Source: Epiperipatus broadwayi (Eukaryota > Onychophora > Udeonychophora > Euonychophora > Peripatidae). From it: a DNA stretch of 64,000 nt. The stretch is taken from NCBI GenBank assembly GCA_028023455.1, contig JAQFVV010006311.1:1244001-1308000 (forward strand), read 5' to 3'. The notes beneath the pieces were generated by a model. The model did no database searches, was not told where the DNA came from, and saw only the letters and a program-made list of their open reading frames with translations. The translations under genes and the position numbers were made by a program. Of the stretch, positions 48,341 to 60,958 are shown piece after piece. How positions within the stretch are numbered: the stretch's first letter is position 1; the number at the start of each line of letters is the position of its first letter.

Positions 48341-51300
48341 CTATTTCCATGCCCATCCTCATCCTCATTTTGCATCACTCTACCATGCTTTCATTCATAA
48401 TTCAATTTTGTGAACATTTGCAATTATTCTTTATAAACTTCTTTCTTTATTTTCTGACTAGTTGTTACTTTGCTAACTCTTCTCTACTATATGATAATCT
48501 TATCTCAGGGCATCAGAACAGCAAGGTGTGAAAATTAACACCTGGATACGAATTATTAATAATATGTGAATACACTCCCAGGGATGACAATGGTAGTCAA
48601 CTTTGGCTTAGTTTAACTTAGCCAATGTCCACTTGCTCTATTGCCAAATAATTAAGATCAAATTTTAATTAGATTTTTTTGGCAAATACCATAAATGCTT
48701 TAATAAATTTAAAAAATTTAACTAATAAATTTACCTGGCAAAGTATTTGAATACAGTGGATGGAGAAGGGATTTTATGTTCACCCACCATACTCTTTATC
48801 ACACAACAATCCTAATGTATACTATACACTTTAAATTTCATGTTGCTAAATTAGTTTACTTGTATTCCACACTTATTCATTTGAGTTTACAGTGTTAAAA
48901 TAATTTTCTCTCCTATCAAATTTGGTAATCAAACTTTTTAAAATAATCTCTTAAGCAATTTAACCCAGGTGTAAATTTTAGTAATAATGTATTGGTGTAT
49001 AATTAGGATCTCCAGAATTTATTGGATCCACAAAACATTGAGACAAAGACAAGATTTTATTTTAAAATGACAACATTTTATTAACAATAATAAATTAAAA
49101 TGTATTTATATTATCTACATGGTTTTCCTGTAGCTTTCCCCATTTCTTCAATCATAATAAAAAAATAATACTAAACATCAGGTATTAATAAATCGTTCAC
49201 AGGATACAATATTATTAAATTATCAATAATCTGGTGTTTACAGATGCTATGGACTGACTTTTGTTTTGCAAACAGATGCATAACATTTTAATCTAATAAT
49301 AGTTATTATTAACTTTTTAAATGTACTTTTAAACTCTAAATAACATTATTTACTATACGATTGCTAACATTGGTCATGAAAAACACTTTTTATGAAGGAA
49401 TGAACTTATAATTTATGCCTTAATTAAATCACATAATATACTTTGGTAACTTATTTGTAAATTTTAAATATTTTACAGCATTTGCTTCCCTAGCATGAAT
49501 TAAATAACTGTTCGAATGTAAAAAGAATCAGTACACATTTTGATCATACTCTCACCTACACACATATGCTTCGTCTACCAATGTTCCCACAGGAGTAGCA
49601 TTTTAGTTGGCTTACCATTCTAGCGAAGATTGAATCTGCCTGTAAAATGGAACTTCGATGCACATGGCTTATTATCAAATAAACATGTTTTACTTTTCAA
49701 ATTCAACATTAAACTTTTATAATCATTCTTGGCTCTTAACTAGCTATGTAAAATTAAATCAAATGCAATGCACAGTACAACAGATCACATTCATATCCAC
49801 CTTCACAAAAAAACAGCAAATTGATTCTATGACCCTGATAACACTGTTAATAATTTATACTCTTACTATTTTCTAAATAATATACACCCATAAGAAAAAG
49901 AATTCAACATCAACATGAGTGTTGGGAAAGATCCATAACAAGAGAAAGAGCACCTTTTCACTAGGGCTGAACTATGCTAGGACTCATTGCTAGGCATACA
50001 AATATGGATGGGCTTGTACAGGACACAAAGGCTATCAATAAAGAAATCATCTTACAGTGTAACTGAACATGAAGTGGGAAATTCATCCACAACTTTTAAC
50101 ATTTTACTGACCATTTGGTGGGTGAGATATGCTTCAGCTTCACTAGCTAGGTGGTAATTATTTAACTGACTTAAAGCAAACAAGGGTCCTTTACCAATCC
50201 ACACACATACATATGAAAATTTAAACTTACTCTATCCATGAAATATTGCACTGATGCATGAGCCAACAACTTTATAAGCTTAAATATACTTACATTTAAA
50301 ATCACTTTCTATTTTAACAACAAGAAATAAGAAATGCACATCATTTGCTGAATCATTTTCTCTCCCTCCTCCTAGGATCAGTCTATCTCATTCTATCATA
50401 ACATATATTCCAAGAGAAAACATATAAATTTTATTAGCATTAAAATTTTAAATAATAACCCATTTTTTCAGAAAACACTTTGTACCATAAATATTTTCAT
50501 TCATATTCACATGCATATAATTAGGGCAAAGCAATAAATTTGTAGTTAAAGAAGGCATATTTTATATTATTATACTAACTCAAACTTAGAATAAATATTA
50601 GTTAACTTTAAACTCAGGCACATAAGTAACTAGTATTGTAACGCATCAGATAATATAGCTTAAAAAGAAATATATAAAATAACAATGAATAAAAGAATAA
50701 TACTTATATAGTCTCTGATTGATACAGTTTTTTCAAAGTCCTTTTGCATCTCTGCAGTTGCAAAACATCCCTTCTAGTTTTATGTGCACACTTTATTTGA
50801 ACACTTAATCCATGGAAATTTTAATAAACTATTTCACTAAGTAATCCATATAGTTGAGCTATTAAATTCGAAGTTTATCAATACAGGACTCCTTTTAAAC
50901 ATTAGTAATAATAATCCAGAGGGTATTTATTTATTTTGCAGATTCACATTATTAGACATAAATAGGCTGTATAATTTCACAAAGTAATAATTTCCAAATA
51001 ACATTTTAATTTCTTTACACAGTTCCAGTTACCTTAATTGAGATTTTATTCAATATTATAATGGAATTCATAATTAGCTTTCTCTTACTTTTTCTTTCTG
51101 GACAAGTAAGTTGGTTCACTATAGCTTAGGCTGGTGAAGTCCAATGATTCACGTATATTTTTACAAGAATTGTAGCACTATATTCCTTAAATTCTTTTCA
51201 TAAGTAAGTAGCATATCAATTTGATCAATAATATATTTTCTTCTAGGTATTAGTCATTTAGTTTTTCATTAACAACTCATTTTTTTTAAGTCTTCGATGG

Positions 51301-54300
51301 TCCAGGCAATATTTAACATATACAACATTTGCATTATAATTCAGTTCTACATTTTTTCTTGATGGTGATTAATTTTTTTCTAAATTTTCTATAGCACAAA
51401 TAGTTATATCCATTCATCCTTAAGAGTGAAGATTTGAAATAAAAATTCATAAAACTTATTGCTTCCTTAATTTTCTCAGGGTAAAATTTTAGCTGTGATT
51501 GATATTGCATTACTCTCCGATTGATTAAGATCATATAGGAAATTATGCTGATGGTCAACTTCAGGGAAAAGCAACATATATCTGATGGAAAGTTTACTCA
51601 CTAATCATATTCTACAATAATATAAATTTTAACAAAATTTTTCATTCAGAAATTGAGCCATGACAACAATAAAAACTTAACTTTTAAAATTTGAAAATGA
51701 TAATTTAAACCTGAATGAAGTTTTCCCTAAACACAAAAATGATGATAAAGCTCCTCCTTAAAGGGTGGTTAAGCTTTTATATCTGCTGTATCCCCCCTCA
51801 ATCTCTGAGTGACACTTCTTGTCAATTAAATTATATTCAATTTTTAATTGATGGTTTATTGTTTTATAAATTATCTATTCACATTTTTACAGATATCACG
51901 TGCTTTTTTTGAATTTTCCCGCTTGTGAAAAACCCCTTGAGAGAATAAAATGAAAGTTGTTAACAAAATAAAAATTATAATACATAGCAGACCAACTTTG
52001 AACTCAAGATTTTGAATGAAAATCGGCTGGGATGGATATGAAATTAAAACCATAGCCCTTCCAACAAGCTTTCCACCAATACCACGTACGACCCCTAATG
52101 ATTATTGATTATTTTTATAATTAAAATTTTCTCATATATTCTATCCATGTACATTTACACACACATATATAATTCTTCTTGAACATATTTTTAATACTTT
52201 TATTTATTCTTGATTTCTGATATAATTTTCCTTCAATAAATATTTTATAGTGAAAATTTACTTCTCCCCAATACGATTTTTATCAGACCCTTTCTTATTA
52301 AATAGACAGGATATTTATTTTATCAATGTCTACCCCCCCCCCTTTCAGATTCCTTTACAATATTAATAACGACTTGTAAAATATTCTTAACAAACAACTA
52401 TCGTCAATTCAACCATTTTTTGAATCTGTAAATATTTATTAATTGACGTTATAAATAAAACAATTCCTGTTTTAAGCATTTGTGATGAATTTTGTTTGCG
52501 TATCAATTTATTTACGAAAATCAATTCAAACTTTTGTTCTGTTCTAAAGTTAGCACTGTCTAAATAACTTTTATAACATAATTAATGTATTTTCTGAGGA
52601 AAATTTGGATATATATTGTTATTAATAAAACCAGTTTAAAACTAATGAAGCTTTGGTCAAAACCAAAGACTAATATATATATGGGATAAAAGTGAGACAA
52701 GCTTATTTTATCTACAGGTGAGTTTAACATGATGGAATACTTCTCATTGGAAGACCAGTTAATGCCAAAAGATAAAACATAAAAAAAAAAAATTAATATA
52801 GCTGCATATCCATTTCTATTCTCTAAAAGATTCAATAACTGTATCTGAAGAGGGCAATTTTTATAAAAAAAATTAGACACCAACAGAATCTTATACTTTA
52901 ACATTGTACTATAATAAACCATTCACATATTTGACATAATAATAATTAAGCACATAATATTAATATAAAAACCCTCTCCTAATTTATGAATATAGACATT
53001 GTTTTCTTAAGCAAAATCTATCAAATTGTCAGCATTGATCTGGGTTGCATGTTCAAGTTTATGTTTAACTGTTATACTATGAAAATACATCAAATTACAA
53101 CTTCAAACAATAATTAGGCTATAGACTTTAAAAAAAACTAAATGATCTATAATCACACTTGTTTGCATTGTCTAGAAAGTGTTGATATAATGTTATGGTT
53201 TTTACACATCTTATATCCAGAAAGATTCTCATCAATAATTTTTTTTACTACTGAATCAGTAGAATAGCAAATGGATATTTAAATTAAAGTGAGAAATAAG
53301 AAATTCTAACAACTACTACATGAGACTTAAATTATTCTAGTAGTCTCCATTGATTTAAAAAAGGATGTAATCTTAAAAGTACTCAAAGTTTTTTAAAAAA
53401 GAAAAAAAAGTATATAAATGGTTTATTCTTCTTTTCAATAAAGAGTAGAACAATAATGAAAAATGTTAGCATAATTCAAAATTGATATGGGAAGCTATAG
53501 ATGATCGAAGCAAAAAGCAAAGCTTTTACTTTTCTCCATATATTTTCTTTTTTGCAAAGCTTTATAAATATATATCTTCAATTAATAATTATTTGATGTC
53601 ACTAAAAAGCATAATAAAAATGAAGTTGTTTCAAAGATAAATATATTTACAAATATTTAAAATTTTATATTTAAAAAAATATTGATTTAACTATATATAT
53701 ATACTTAAAAAATAAAATATTAATATTTTATATTTTTAACATCAACTATTTCTAAGCCATATTGGAATATGAAATTAAAATTTAATATGAAAAAAGCAGG
53801 TTAAAAAATCTGGAAATCTATTATTTTATTTATATAAAAAAAAGACCAATATTTTTTCTTTTTAAATTGTGAGTTCATGTTTTGTCATCATTTATAATAT
53901 ATTTTTCCCATGTTAAATTTCATCTAATTGTCGATCTCTTTAAATGTGTTAAACCAAAATAAAATATTAATATATACTTTTATCATGCCTTTTAGCAGAA
54001 TAATAAATAAACAATCATAATAAATAAATTTTCATAGGAAAAAAGAAAACCAAACAAGTTTAAAATAAATAATTTCAATCATTCGTTTATTAGTTTTCTT
54101 TAGAATAATTGATATTTATAATTAAAGTTTTGTATTATTTATATTTTATTTGTAATGTGAAATATCCGATGTCCATAAATTATTCATACCATATCAAGCT
54201 TAATAACTTCATTTTTTTAAACATGACAGTTTATAAATATTTTTTTGTTTTAATTAAGTAGTTTGTCACAGGTAAATAAGTTTTTTTAAACAATACATTT

Positions 54301-54991
54301 TGCGAAAATCATAGGAAGAACATTGTTTTCATCTTCACTATGTACTTAATACATATTCTGCAAAATAAAAGCTTGGCAAACATTTTAAGATAGCTTTTAT
54401 AATAATAAAATTATTAATATCCTTATTATGAAAATGAATTATTTTATGAACATCCTCCATTTTGACAATGTAATTGAAAGTGACTTGTAACTTTAAAAAA
54501 GAGAGGCAAAAATAAAATGAATGTATAATTTTAATGTTTTCAAGTCCAAATAAACTCTTGGACAGTTCATAGCACATTAAAATAAAATGATAATAAGAAC
54601 AAATAAATCAATCACAATTATAAACATTCTGTTAAAAACAATAATGATGATAAGACTAAAAGTAAATGCAGACAAAGCCACATCATATGGCAATTGTAAT
54701 TTTTTTTCTATAATTGACATTAAACCAAACTAATCTAAGTTACCCAATAGCTAATAATTGTTAGATAACTGTTTATTAAGCAATATTAAATAGATATTTG
54801 TGTTGCTTAGAACTGTGTACTACTTTTCACATTCACTCATCTCAGACCCAAACTGCAAATTATAGGCATGACATGCATAGGTATGAATTAATAATGTGAT
54901 GATGCCTTCAGTTTTGATAAGACTGATATATTATTTTTGATTTTATCATCAGAGGATAATTATTAATTATATCAGGATAATTATTAATTAT
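48341..54991. other. Long non-coding stretch
   Basis: In 6.65 kb no gene, exon chain or element is recognised. A poly-C run lies at 52332-52341. A GC-richer patch near 51980-52100 (minus) weakly recalls a tRNA-derived repeat. The longest frame, minus 52560-52922 (120 codons), is hydrophobic and AT-biased without motif and is probably chance. Confidence 0.5.
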
Positions 54992-57830
54992 ATCATCATA
55001 ATCATTGTCATCCATTATCAATCTACTTCAAGATGACAATCTCCAAGTTCAATCCATCTTTCTCCAATCTCTAGTCTCTCTTCTCCACATCACCCTGCAG
55101 ACTTTCTTATTTCATCCATCCATCTTACATGTGGTCTCTTTCTGGGTCTTTTACAATCTCTTGAAATACAATTTAATATTTCAATTATCCATTTATTTTC
55201 ATCTTTTCTAGCAATATTTCCATCCCAACTCCACTTCAATCTTTTAATTCTTTTAATGATGGCAGTAACATCCATTTATTGTCTTAACTATATATTACAT
55301 TTTCAATCTCTTTTTGTTACTCCTAACATGCATCTCTTCATACTTCTTTGAATGGTCTGAAGTCTCTGTATTTCTCTTCTATTAAGTGTCCAAGTCTCAG
55401 ATCCATAAGTAAGAACTGGTAAAACACATTTATTAAAAACCTTCCTTTTCAAACACATAGGCATATTTCCTTTTCATATTAAATTCTTTCTAACAAAAGC
55501 ACTCCAACAAAGTTTAATTATATGATTAATTTCATCCATTATGTTTCCATCTGTAATAATAATCTAACCAAGATATTTGTAGTTATTAACTTTTTCTAAC
55601 TTATGATAATCAATCCTTATTTTCATCTTTTGAAAAAATTCATTGAATATAACTTTAGCTTTCTTAATGTTTACCTTTATTCCCACTTTCTTACTTTCAT
55701 TTGATAACACTTGCAAATATTTCCTGAAGCTATGAAGCATTATTTGTGAAAACATCTATATCATCTGAAAAATCTAAATGATAAATAATCTCCATTTACT
55801 TTTACTCCATTAGCTTCCCATTTTAATTCACAAAAGACTTCTTTCAGCACAGCTGCAAAAAGTTTTAGAGATATGAAGTCACCCTGCCTTACACCATTCT
55901 CAATGTTAACCTTCTTAGTATCATTATGTAATCTAATTGTTTCTATTGTATTTGTATAAATATTCTCAGAATATGATATCCTGGGTCTATACCTTGATAA
56001 TCCAATGCTTTAATCACTGATGAAATGTTTATAAAATCCAAAGCATGATGGTAACTCATATTCATCAATCCTTTCTATAACTTCTCTCAATACTTGGATA
56101 TGATCTTCTGTACTAAAACTAATTTTAAATCCAGCTTGTTTTATTGGTTGGTTGAAATCCAATGTTCTCTGTAGATGAGTTGTAATTATCTTGGTAAAAT
56201 TTTTGCATAAAACTGATAAAAGGCTGATAGGTCTGTAATTTCTAATATCTTCTTTATTACCTTTTTAAAATATTGATATTAATACTACATTCTTTCAATC
56301 ACCTGGTACATCTTTATCATTTGGATATTTGATCTATAACTTTGCCAAATTTTTTCCAATTTCTTCACCTGCTTCTTTTAATATATCAATTATAATTCCA
56401 TCATTACCTGGACCTTTTCCCTTCATGATAAATTTAATTGCATATCTCACTTTTTCATTTAAAAATCTGGGCAATTTGGAGGATATAATAGATATAGGAG
56501 ATACTTGTTCTTTATTACTATATAATTCTTGATAGAACTCTTCTACCTATTTCATGATGTCATTTCTCTTTTTAGTAATAATTCCATCTTTTTTTCTTAT
56601 CGCAGATATAAATTTCCTATCAATACCAAAATGTTATTTTAAACTCTTGAGACTTTTATTCTCTTCTATAGCTTTCCTTACTAGCTCACAATTATATTTT
56701 CTTATATCATTATCAACTTTTTTTTGCATCATTTTAAAAAATTCAAATACTCAATCCTTTTTAATGTATTAGTTTTATATATCTTCATATTCATTCTTTT
56801 CTTCATTAATTCTATAGTTTCAATATAAATTTTATTGGTCAATTGCTGCTATTTTCTACCAGTTATCTTTGTTTCAGTTTTTAAAAGTGTATCAGTTATT
56901 TTCTTATTAATTTTATTTAAATCTGAATCATATTCAAAATCTTTAATACTTGAGTTGCTGATTTAGGAGTTCTGATTTAAATACATTAGAATATTTCTGA
57001 AGATTAGGAATATCAGCTGTAAATATTGTTTTTTTTTTTAAATTTTGTCTCACTAGTTTTTCATTAACACATTATCTTATATCTTACTAATCGATGATCA
57101 CTTCCTGTGTTGAATTTATTAAGAACATTACAATCTCAAAATATGTATTTTCTGTTAGTCAAAATATAATCCAATTCTGCTGTACCTTCATTTGGATGCT
57201 TCCATGTCCATTTCCTTTAACATTTTTCTCAAAAAAAGAATTCATAATATAAAGTTTTTCTTTTTCTGCAAACTCCACAAGTCTATGTCCTCTCTCATTT
57301 CTATTACCATAACCAAATTTACCTACAGCTTTTTCATTTTTCATTTGTTTACCAATTCTAGCATTAAAGTCTCCCATAATAATTTTAAAATGTTGTTTAG
57401 TCTGATCAAAAGCCTTTTGTACATCCATATAAAAATCTTCTATAACTTCATCATTATGAGAACTTGTTGGAGCATAAATCTGAATTATCTGAATTTGATA
57501 TCTGCTATTAAGTTGAATAACTAATCTTGCCACTCTGTCTGATACATCATCAATCTCCACAATGTTGTTCTTCCACTTTTTATTTATAATGAATCATACT
57601 CCACATGTCCTTCCAATATTTGTGCCTTTATAATAAAGTACATGACCACTTTTTAAATCAACTGTCTCCTCACCTTATCTTTTAACGTCACAAAGTTCAA
57701 TAATGTCCCATTTAATATAAGACAATTCTTCTTCCAATTCTTGCAATCTTCCTTCACTTGAAAGTGATCTGCAGTTATAAGTACCTTAATAAAAAGTTAT
57801 CAAATGGCAGTCTGGGTCAGCAATCAACGA
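54992..57830 (-). pseudogene. Near full-length RTE-type LINE, broken
   Basis: Reading the minus strand from the right, the endonuclease starts near 57780 (a YNCRSLSSEGRLQELEEEL segment), followed by the GEETVDLKSG region. A 133-codon open stretch (57560-57159) carries IQIYAPTS, MGDFNARIG and GNRNERGHRLVEFA, the catalytic core of an AP-type endonuclease. A long linker follows, then RT fingers near 56200-56050, a decayed palm (55990-55750), a thumb with KVGIKVNIKKAKV and YKYLG (55680-55564), and the C-terminal IKRLKWSWDGNIARKDENKW and RKRPHVRWMDEIRKSAG (55260-55090). It ends in a CATCAT-type tail near 54992. Frameshifts and stops separate the pieces. It is the best complete copy for aligning the fragments at 4390 and 34298. 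Confidence 0.85.
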
Positions 57831-58198
57831 ATTTTTAGCACCCTCCACCTTTGGCGACCAACCACTGTCTTGGCTGGTGACTTTACAGTCTCCTGGGAAT
57901 AAGGGCTATAATTTATTTTTGTCTTTCATGATTGTATATATCTATTTAAAATGTTTCATTCACACACACATTCATTCTGCCTTAACAGGCAACTGATAAG
58001 AAAGACCATGGTGTTTCTTGATCTTAAACTCAGAGGTAAAAAATCAATAAACTCCCAATAGAATACTACTGAATTTTAATAAATGGGTAAAAATGAGTAA
58101 TTATAGTTTTTTTAAAAAAATGTTCACATTGAAAACCAAGCTAGCAATTGACATGTATTTCAATTGTTAGTTTAATTTTTGAGAGATAAAAAGTAGTA
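57831..58198. other. RTE leader or non-coding stretch
   Basis: 57790-57910 is GC-richer (a CACCCTCCACCTTTGGCG segment) and may be the 5' untranslated leader of the minus-strand RTE. The rest shows nothing. Confidence 0.4.
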
Positions 58199-58338
58199 AA
58201 GCTACAATACCTCCATCAAGCGTTGTTAGCCGAGAGTTCATCACAACTACCTTGCAAGCAAGTAAGTGTTTGCAGACGGTTGTGGGTTCACGTCCCGGCC
58301 GATGCTATGACATATGAAAAAAAAGAAGCTACAATACC
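58199..58338 (+). mobile_element. tRNA-derived SINE with perfect target duplication
   Basis: The element 58212-58325 lies between perfect 13-bp repeats AAGCTACAATACC at 58199-58211 and 58326-58338. The head has acceptor-like ends (AGCGTTG/CGATGCT pair with wobbles), a TAGCCGAGAGTTC A-box-like segment, a long variable region and a B box GGGTTCACGTCCC. The long variable region suggests a class-II (Leu/Ser-like) tRNA source. It ends CTATGACATATG plus an A run, the same tail as the tRNA-Gly-type copies on the minus strand near 21.8-23.0 kb. The clean duplication suggests a young insertion. Confidence 0.75.
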
Positions 58339-58747
58339 CTCTACACAAACAAGTGTGTGAATCTGAATCCATGTCAAACTGATTTAAAATATCAAAGAAT
58401 AGGATTAGATTTTTTAAATGATATTATTTGCAATGATGTTTATACATACTAATAATTGTAACAATTCTGTAAATAATAATTATTTCGTATACATATATAT
58501 GTATATACGCATATAATTATATAAAAACTCAAATAATTATTGTTGAATTTTTTTAGTTGCTTCTGGGTATTTTTAAAATTTTAATAATAGATTTTACAAT
58601 GCTTACACAAAAGAATACATACTTGAACACATTCAGCACACAGATAATTTCTGAATTTTTTTTTGTTGTTATTGTTAAAAAATTATAAACATTAATAATT
58701 TATAATTCTAGTTTTATTTTATACTTCTCTAAAATATTTCCAACCAC
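58339..58747. other. Non-coding stretch
   Basis: Only AT-rich sequence is seen. Confidence 0.5.
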
Positions 58748-60105
58748 TGATTGAAGTGTTTTCCTGAAGGTTTGTGATGATGGTGTTCTAGTTGTATTTT
58801 TATATTGGACTATTTCCATCATCTAATATGTGTCTTTAGAAAAAATTAACTTTATTTAAATATTCCAAATACATTCAACTGTTAGTAATAGCACATCAAA
58901 CAGGTTAGTATATGCACAATGTTTCAAGAGGTATTATTCTCCCCTCTTCTTCAGGTGTTGCTGGCTTGACCAATGCCAGTACTGTATGGAATTTGAACCT
59001 GGGTCCTTATATTTATGAGTATTGAATTTTAAGGTAATTCTCTAACCAACTGAGCTATCCTGCCAAAGGCAGCAGTCTGTAGTAATTTCATAGAAAAGAT
59101 CTATATAGAACAAAGTCTTATGAAAAATGGTTATCCATCAGCTGTTATTAAGAAAATGTTAAATAGACAACAAAAAGAACCATCAAGAGAAAAGACAATT
59201 ATTGGTACTGCAGTGTACCCATACATTCCAAAAATAGCAGACAAATTAAGGAAAATCTACAATCAGCATAACATCAGAACAGCTTTCCAGAGCCACACCA
59301 CACTATAAGGAATTCTAACATCTACAAACCTAAACTTGAAATGATGAAAAGAAGAAACTGCATCTATGAAATACCATGTGATTGTGGAAGAATATATATT
59401 GGTGAGACCAGTCATCTCATTGAAAATCACTTGCAAAAACACAAACTGATGATTAGAAGATAAAAAACAGTTGTGTCTAAAGTGGCAGATCATGTATGTG
59501 CCAATGAACATATGTTCAATTGGAAAATACAAAAATATTGGATAGAGATAAAGTGGCAGATCATGTATGTGCCAATGAACATATGTTCAATTGGAAAATA
59601 CAAAAATATTGGATAGAGGAGTAAAGGGCAAAAAGAAGAAAATTTAAAGAAGCTGCTCACATGACAATGGCAAAAAATCTCATAAGCCAACCTAGTGTGA
59701 CTATGCATAATATATGGAAACCACTAATCAACTTTGATTTTAGGAAAAAGTGAAGAAATCAGAAGGAAACTCATAGATAAGTACATGAAATTACTACAGA
59801 CTGTTGCCTTTGGCAGGATGGCTCAGTTGGTTAGAGTGTTACCTTAAAATTCAATACTCAAGAATCTAAGAACCCACATTCAAATCACATGCTAGTTCTG
59901 TCACTGGTCAGGCCAGCAACACCTGAAGAAGAGGGGGAAATAATACCTCTCAAAATATTGTGCATATACTAACCTGTTGATGTGCTATTACTAACAGTTG
60001 AATGTATTTGGAACATTTAAATAAAGTTAAATTTTTCTAAAGACATTCAATATACATATTAGATGATGGAAATGGTCCAATATAAAAATACAAGTGATTG
60101 AAGTG
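58748..60105 (+). mobile_element. Penelope-like element with inverted flanks
   Basis: The insert 58759-60094 is bounded by an 11-bp target duplication TGATTGAAGTG (58748-58758 and 60095-60105). Inverted flanks of about 300 bp (about 58788-59095 and 59786-60093) enclose a truncated coding part. A short extension of about 29 bp lies outside the left flank, as known for Penelope-like elements and as in the copy at 248-827. Each flank holds a tRNA-like segment with GGCTCAGTTGGTTAGAGTG (59819-59837 on the right) and a CTGAAGA-stem-GAAAC pattern (minus strand, about 58905-58955) that resembles a hammerhead without a convincing stem III. Confidence 0.75.
59120..59760 (+). pseudogene. Penelope C-terminal fragment with broken GIY-YIG endonuclease
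   Basis: The first 62 codons (59120-59305) match the segment between RT and endonuclease (VYPYIPKIADKLRKI). After a frame change, the GIY-YIG domain reads CIYEIPCDCGRIYIGETS near 59361-59415, with a stop near 59461. A direct duplication of 71 bp (from 59481 and 59552) disrupts the following part. The end (KEAAHM, SQPSVTMHNIW) lies near 59645-59720. Most of the reverse transcriptase is absent. Confidence 0.7.
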
Positions 60106-60536
60106 GATTTGAAGTCCTTCAAACTGTTTGCAGTTTTTGGCTTTGCTATTTCAATATTGAAATTTCTTTATGTAATAACTTATTAGCTGATATTTTCAGT
60201 TTCTATTTTCCTTTGTAATTATTGAAATTTATGTGGGATTGTCTATCAATTAATATGAAAATGTTTATCTTCTTATTTGCACTTTCAGATTTGAATCTGG
60301 CTTTATCATATCAACTTTCTGAGATAATTTCTCTGTTTTGTAGTATATAAAAATTATATTATGCTGCAAATATATTTTTACTTACACATAAGTTTTATAA
60401 TATAAATATTTTTTTTAAATATAAGAGATATTCTTATTATTCCAATATAGTTGTATATGCAAAAAAATAACAAAGGAGATACTATTTTTTTAATTATTAT
60501 AACTAGATCAAATTATCATTTTATAATAAAGTTTTA
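60106..60536. other. Non-coding stretch
   Basis: No feature is recognised. Confidence 0.5.
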
Positions 60537-60958
60537 TAATAAATTTAATCAGCCATTTAAAGTATTGTGCGCTTTTTCACGAGTGTTAAATAATAAATGA
60601 GTACTTCCGCTTACAACACAAGATATAGTATTTAGGAAAGAATAAAATGAATCCACTTATTCAATCCAACCCAAATGCTTATAAATGGGCAAATCTTAAG
60701 TACTGTAAGTGAAAGTATGAGGATAGACTACTCAATTTAAACCACTGTTTTTACTTAAAGTGAGTAGTCTATCCTCACACTTTCACTTACAGTACTTAAG
60801 ATTTGCCCATATATAAGCATTTGGGTTGGATTGAATAAGTGGATTCATTTTATTCTTTCCTAAATACTATATCTTGTGTTGTAAGCGGAAGTACTCATTT
60901 ATTATTTAACACTCGTGAAAAAGCGCACAATAGCTTAAATGGCTGATTAAATTTATTA
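60537..60958. repeat. Near-perfect palindrome with 198-bp arms
   Basis: The arms 60537-60734 and 60761-60958 are inverted copies with only a handful of differences, around a 26-bp spacer. The outer ends read TAATAAATTTAATCAGCC and its complement. No frame is coded. It fits a fold-back element or large MITE. The near identity means it is recent or kept identical by conversion. A transcript would form one long hairpin. Confidence 0.8.

Noticed and set aside
52560-52922. 120-codon hydrophobic minus-strand frame as a membrane protein gene
   Set aside because: Composition is what AT-rich random sequence gives; no motif, no homologous copy, no neighbouring gene signals.
57192-57524. 110-codon plus-strand frame
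   Set aside because: It is the antisense shadow of the RTE endonuclease on the minus strand.
58905-58955. Hammerhead ribozyme in the inverted Penelope flanks (minus strand)
   Set aside because: CTGAAGA, a 5-bp stem and GAAAC can be found, but the stem is off register with the core and no stem III or cleavage triplet is convincing. Kept only as a resemblance.
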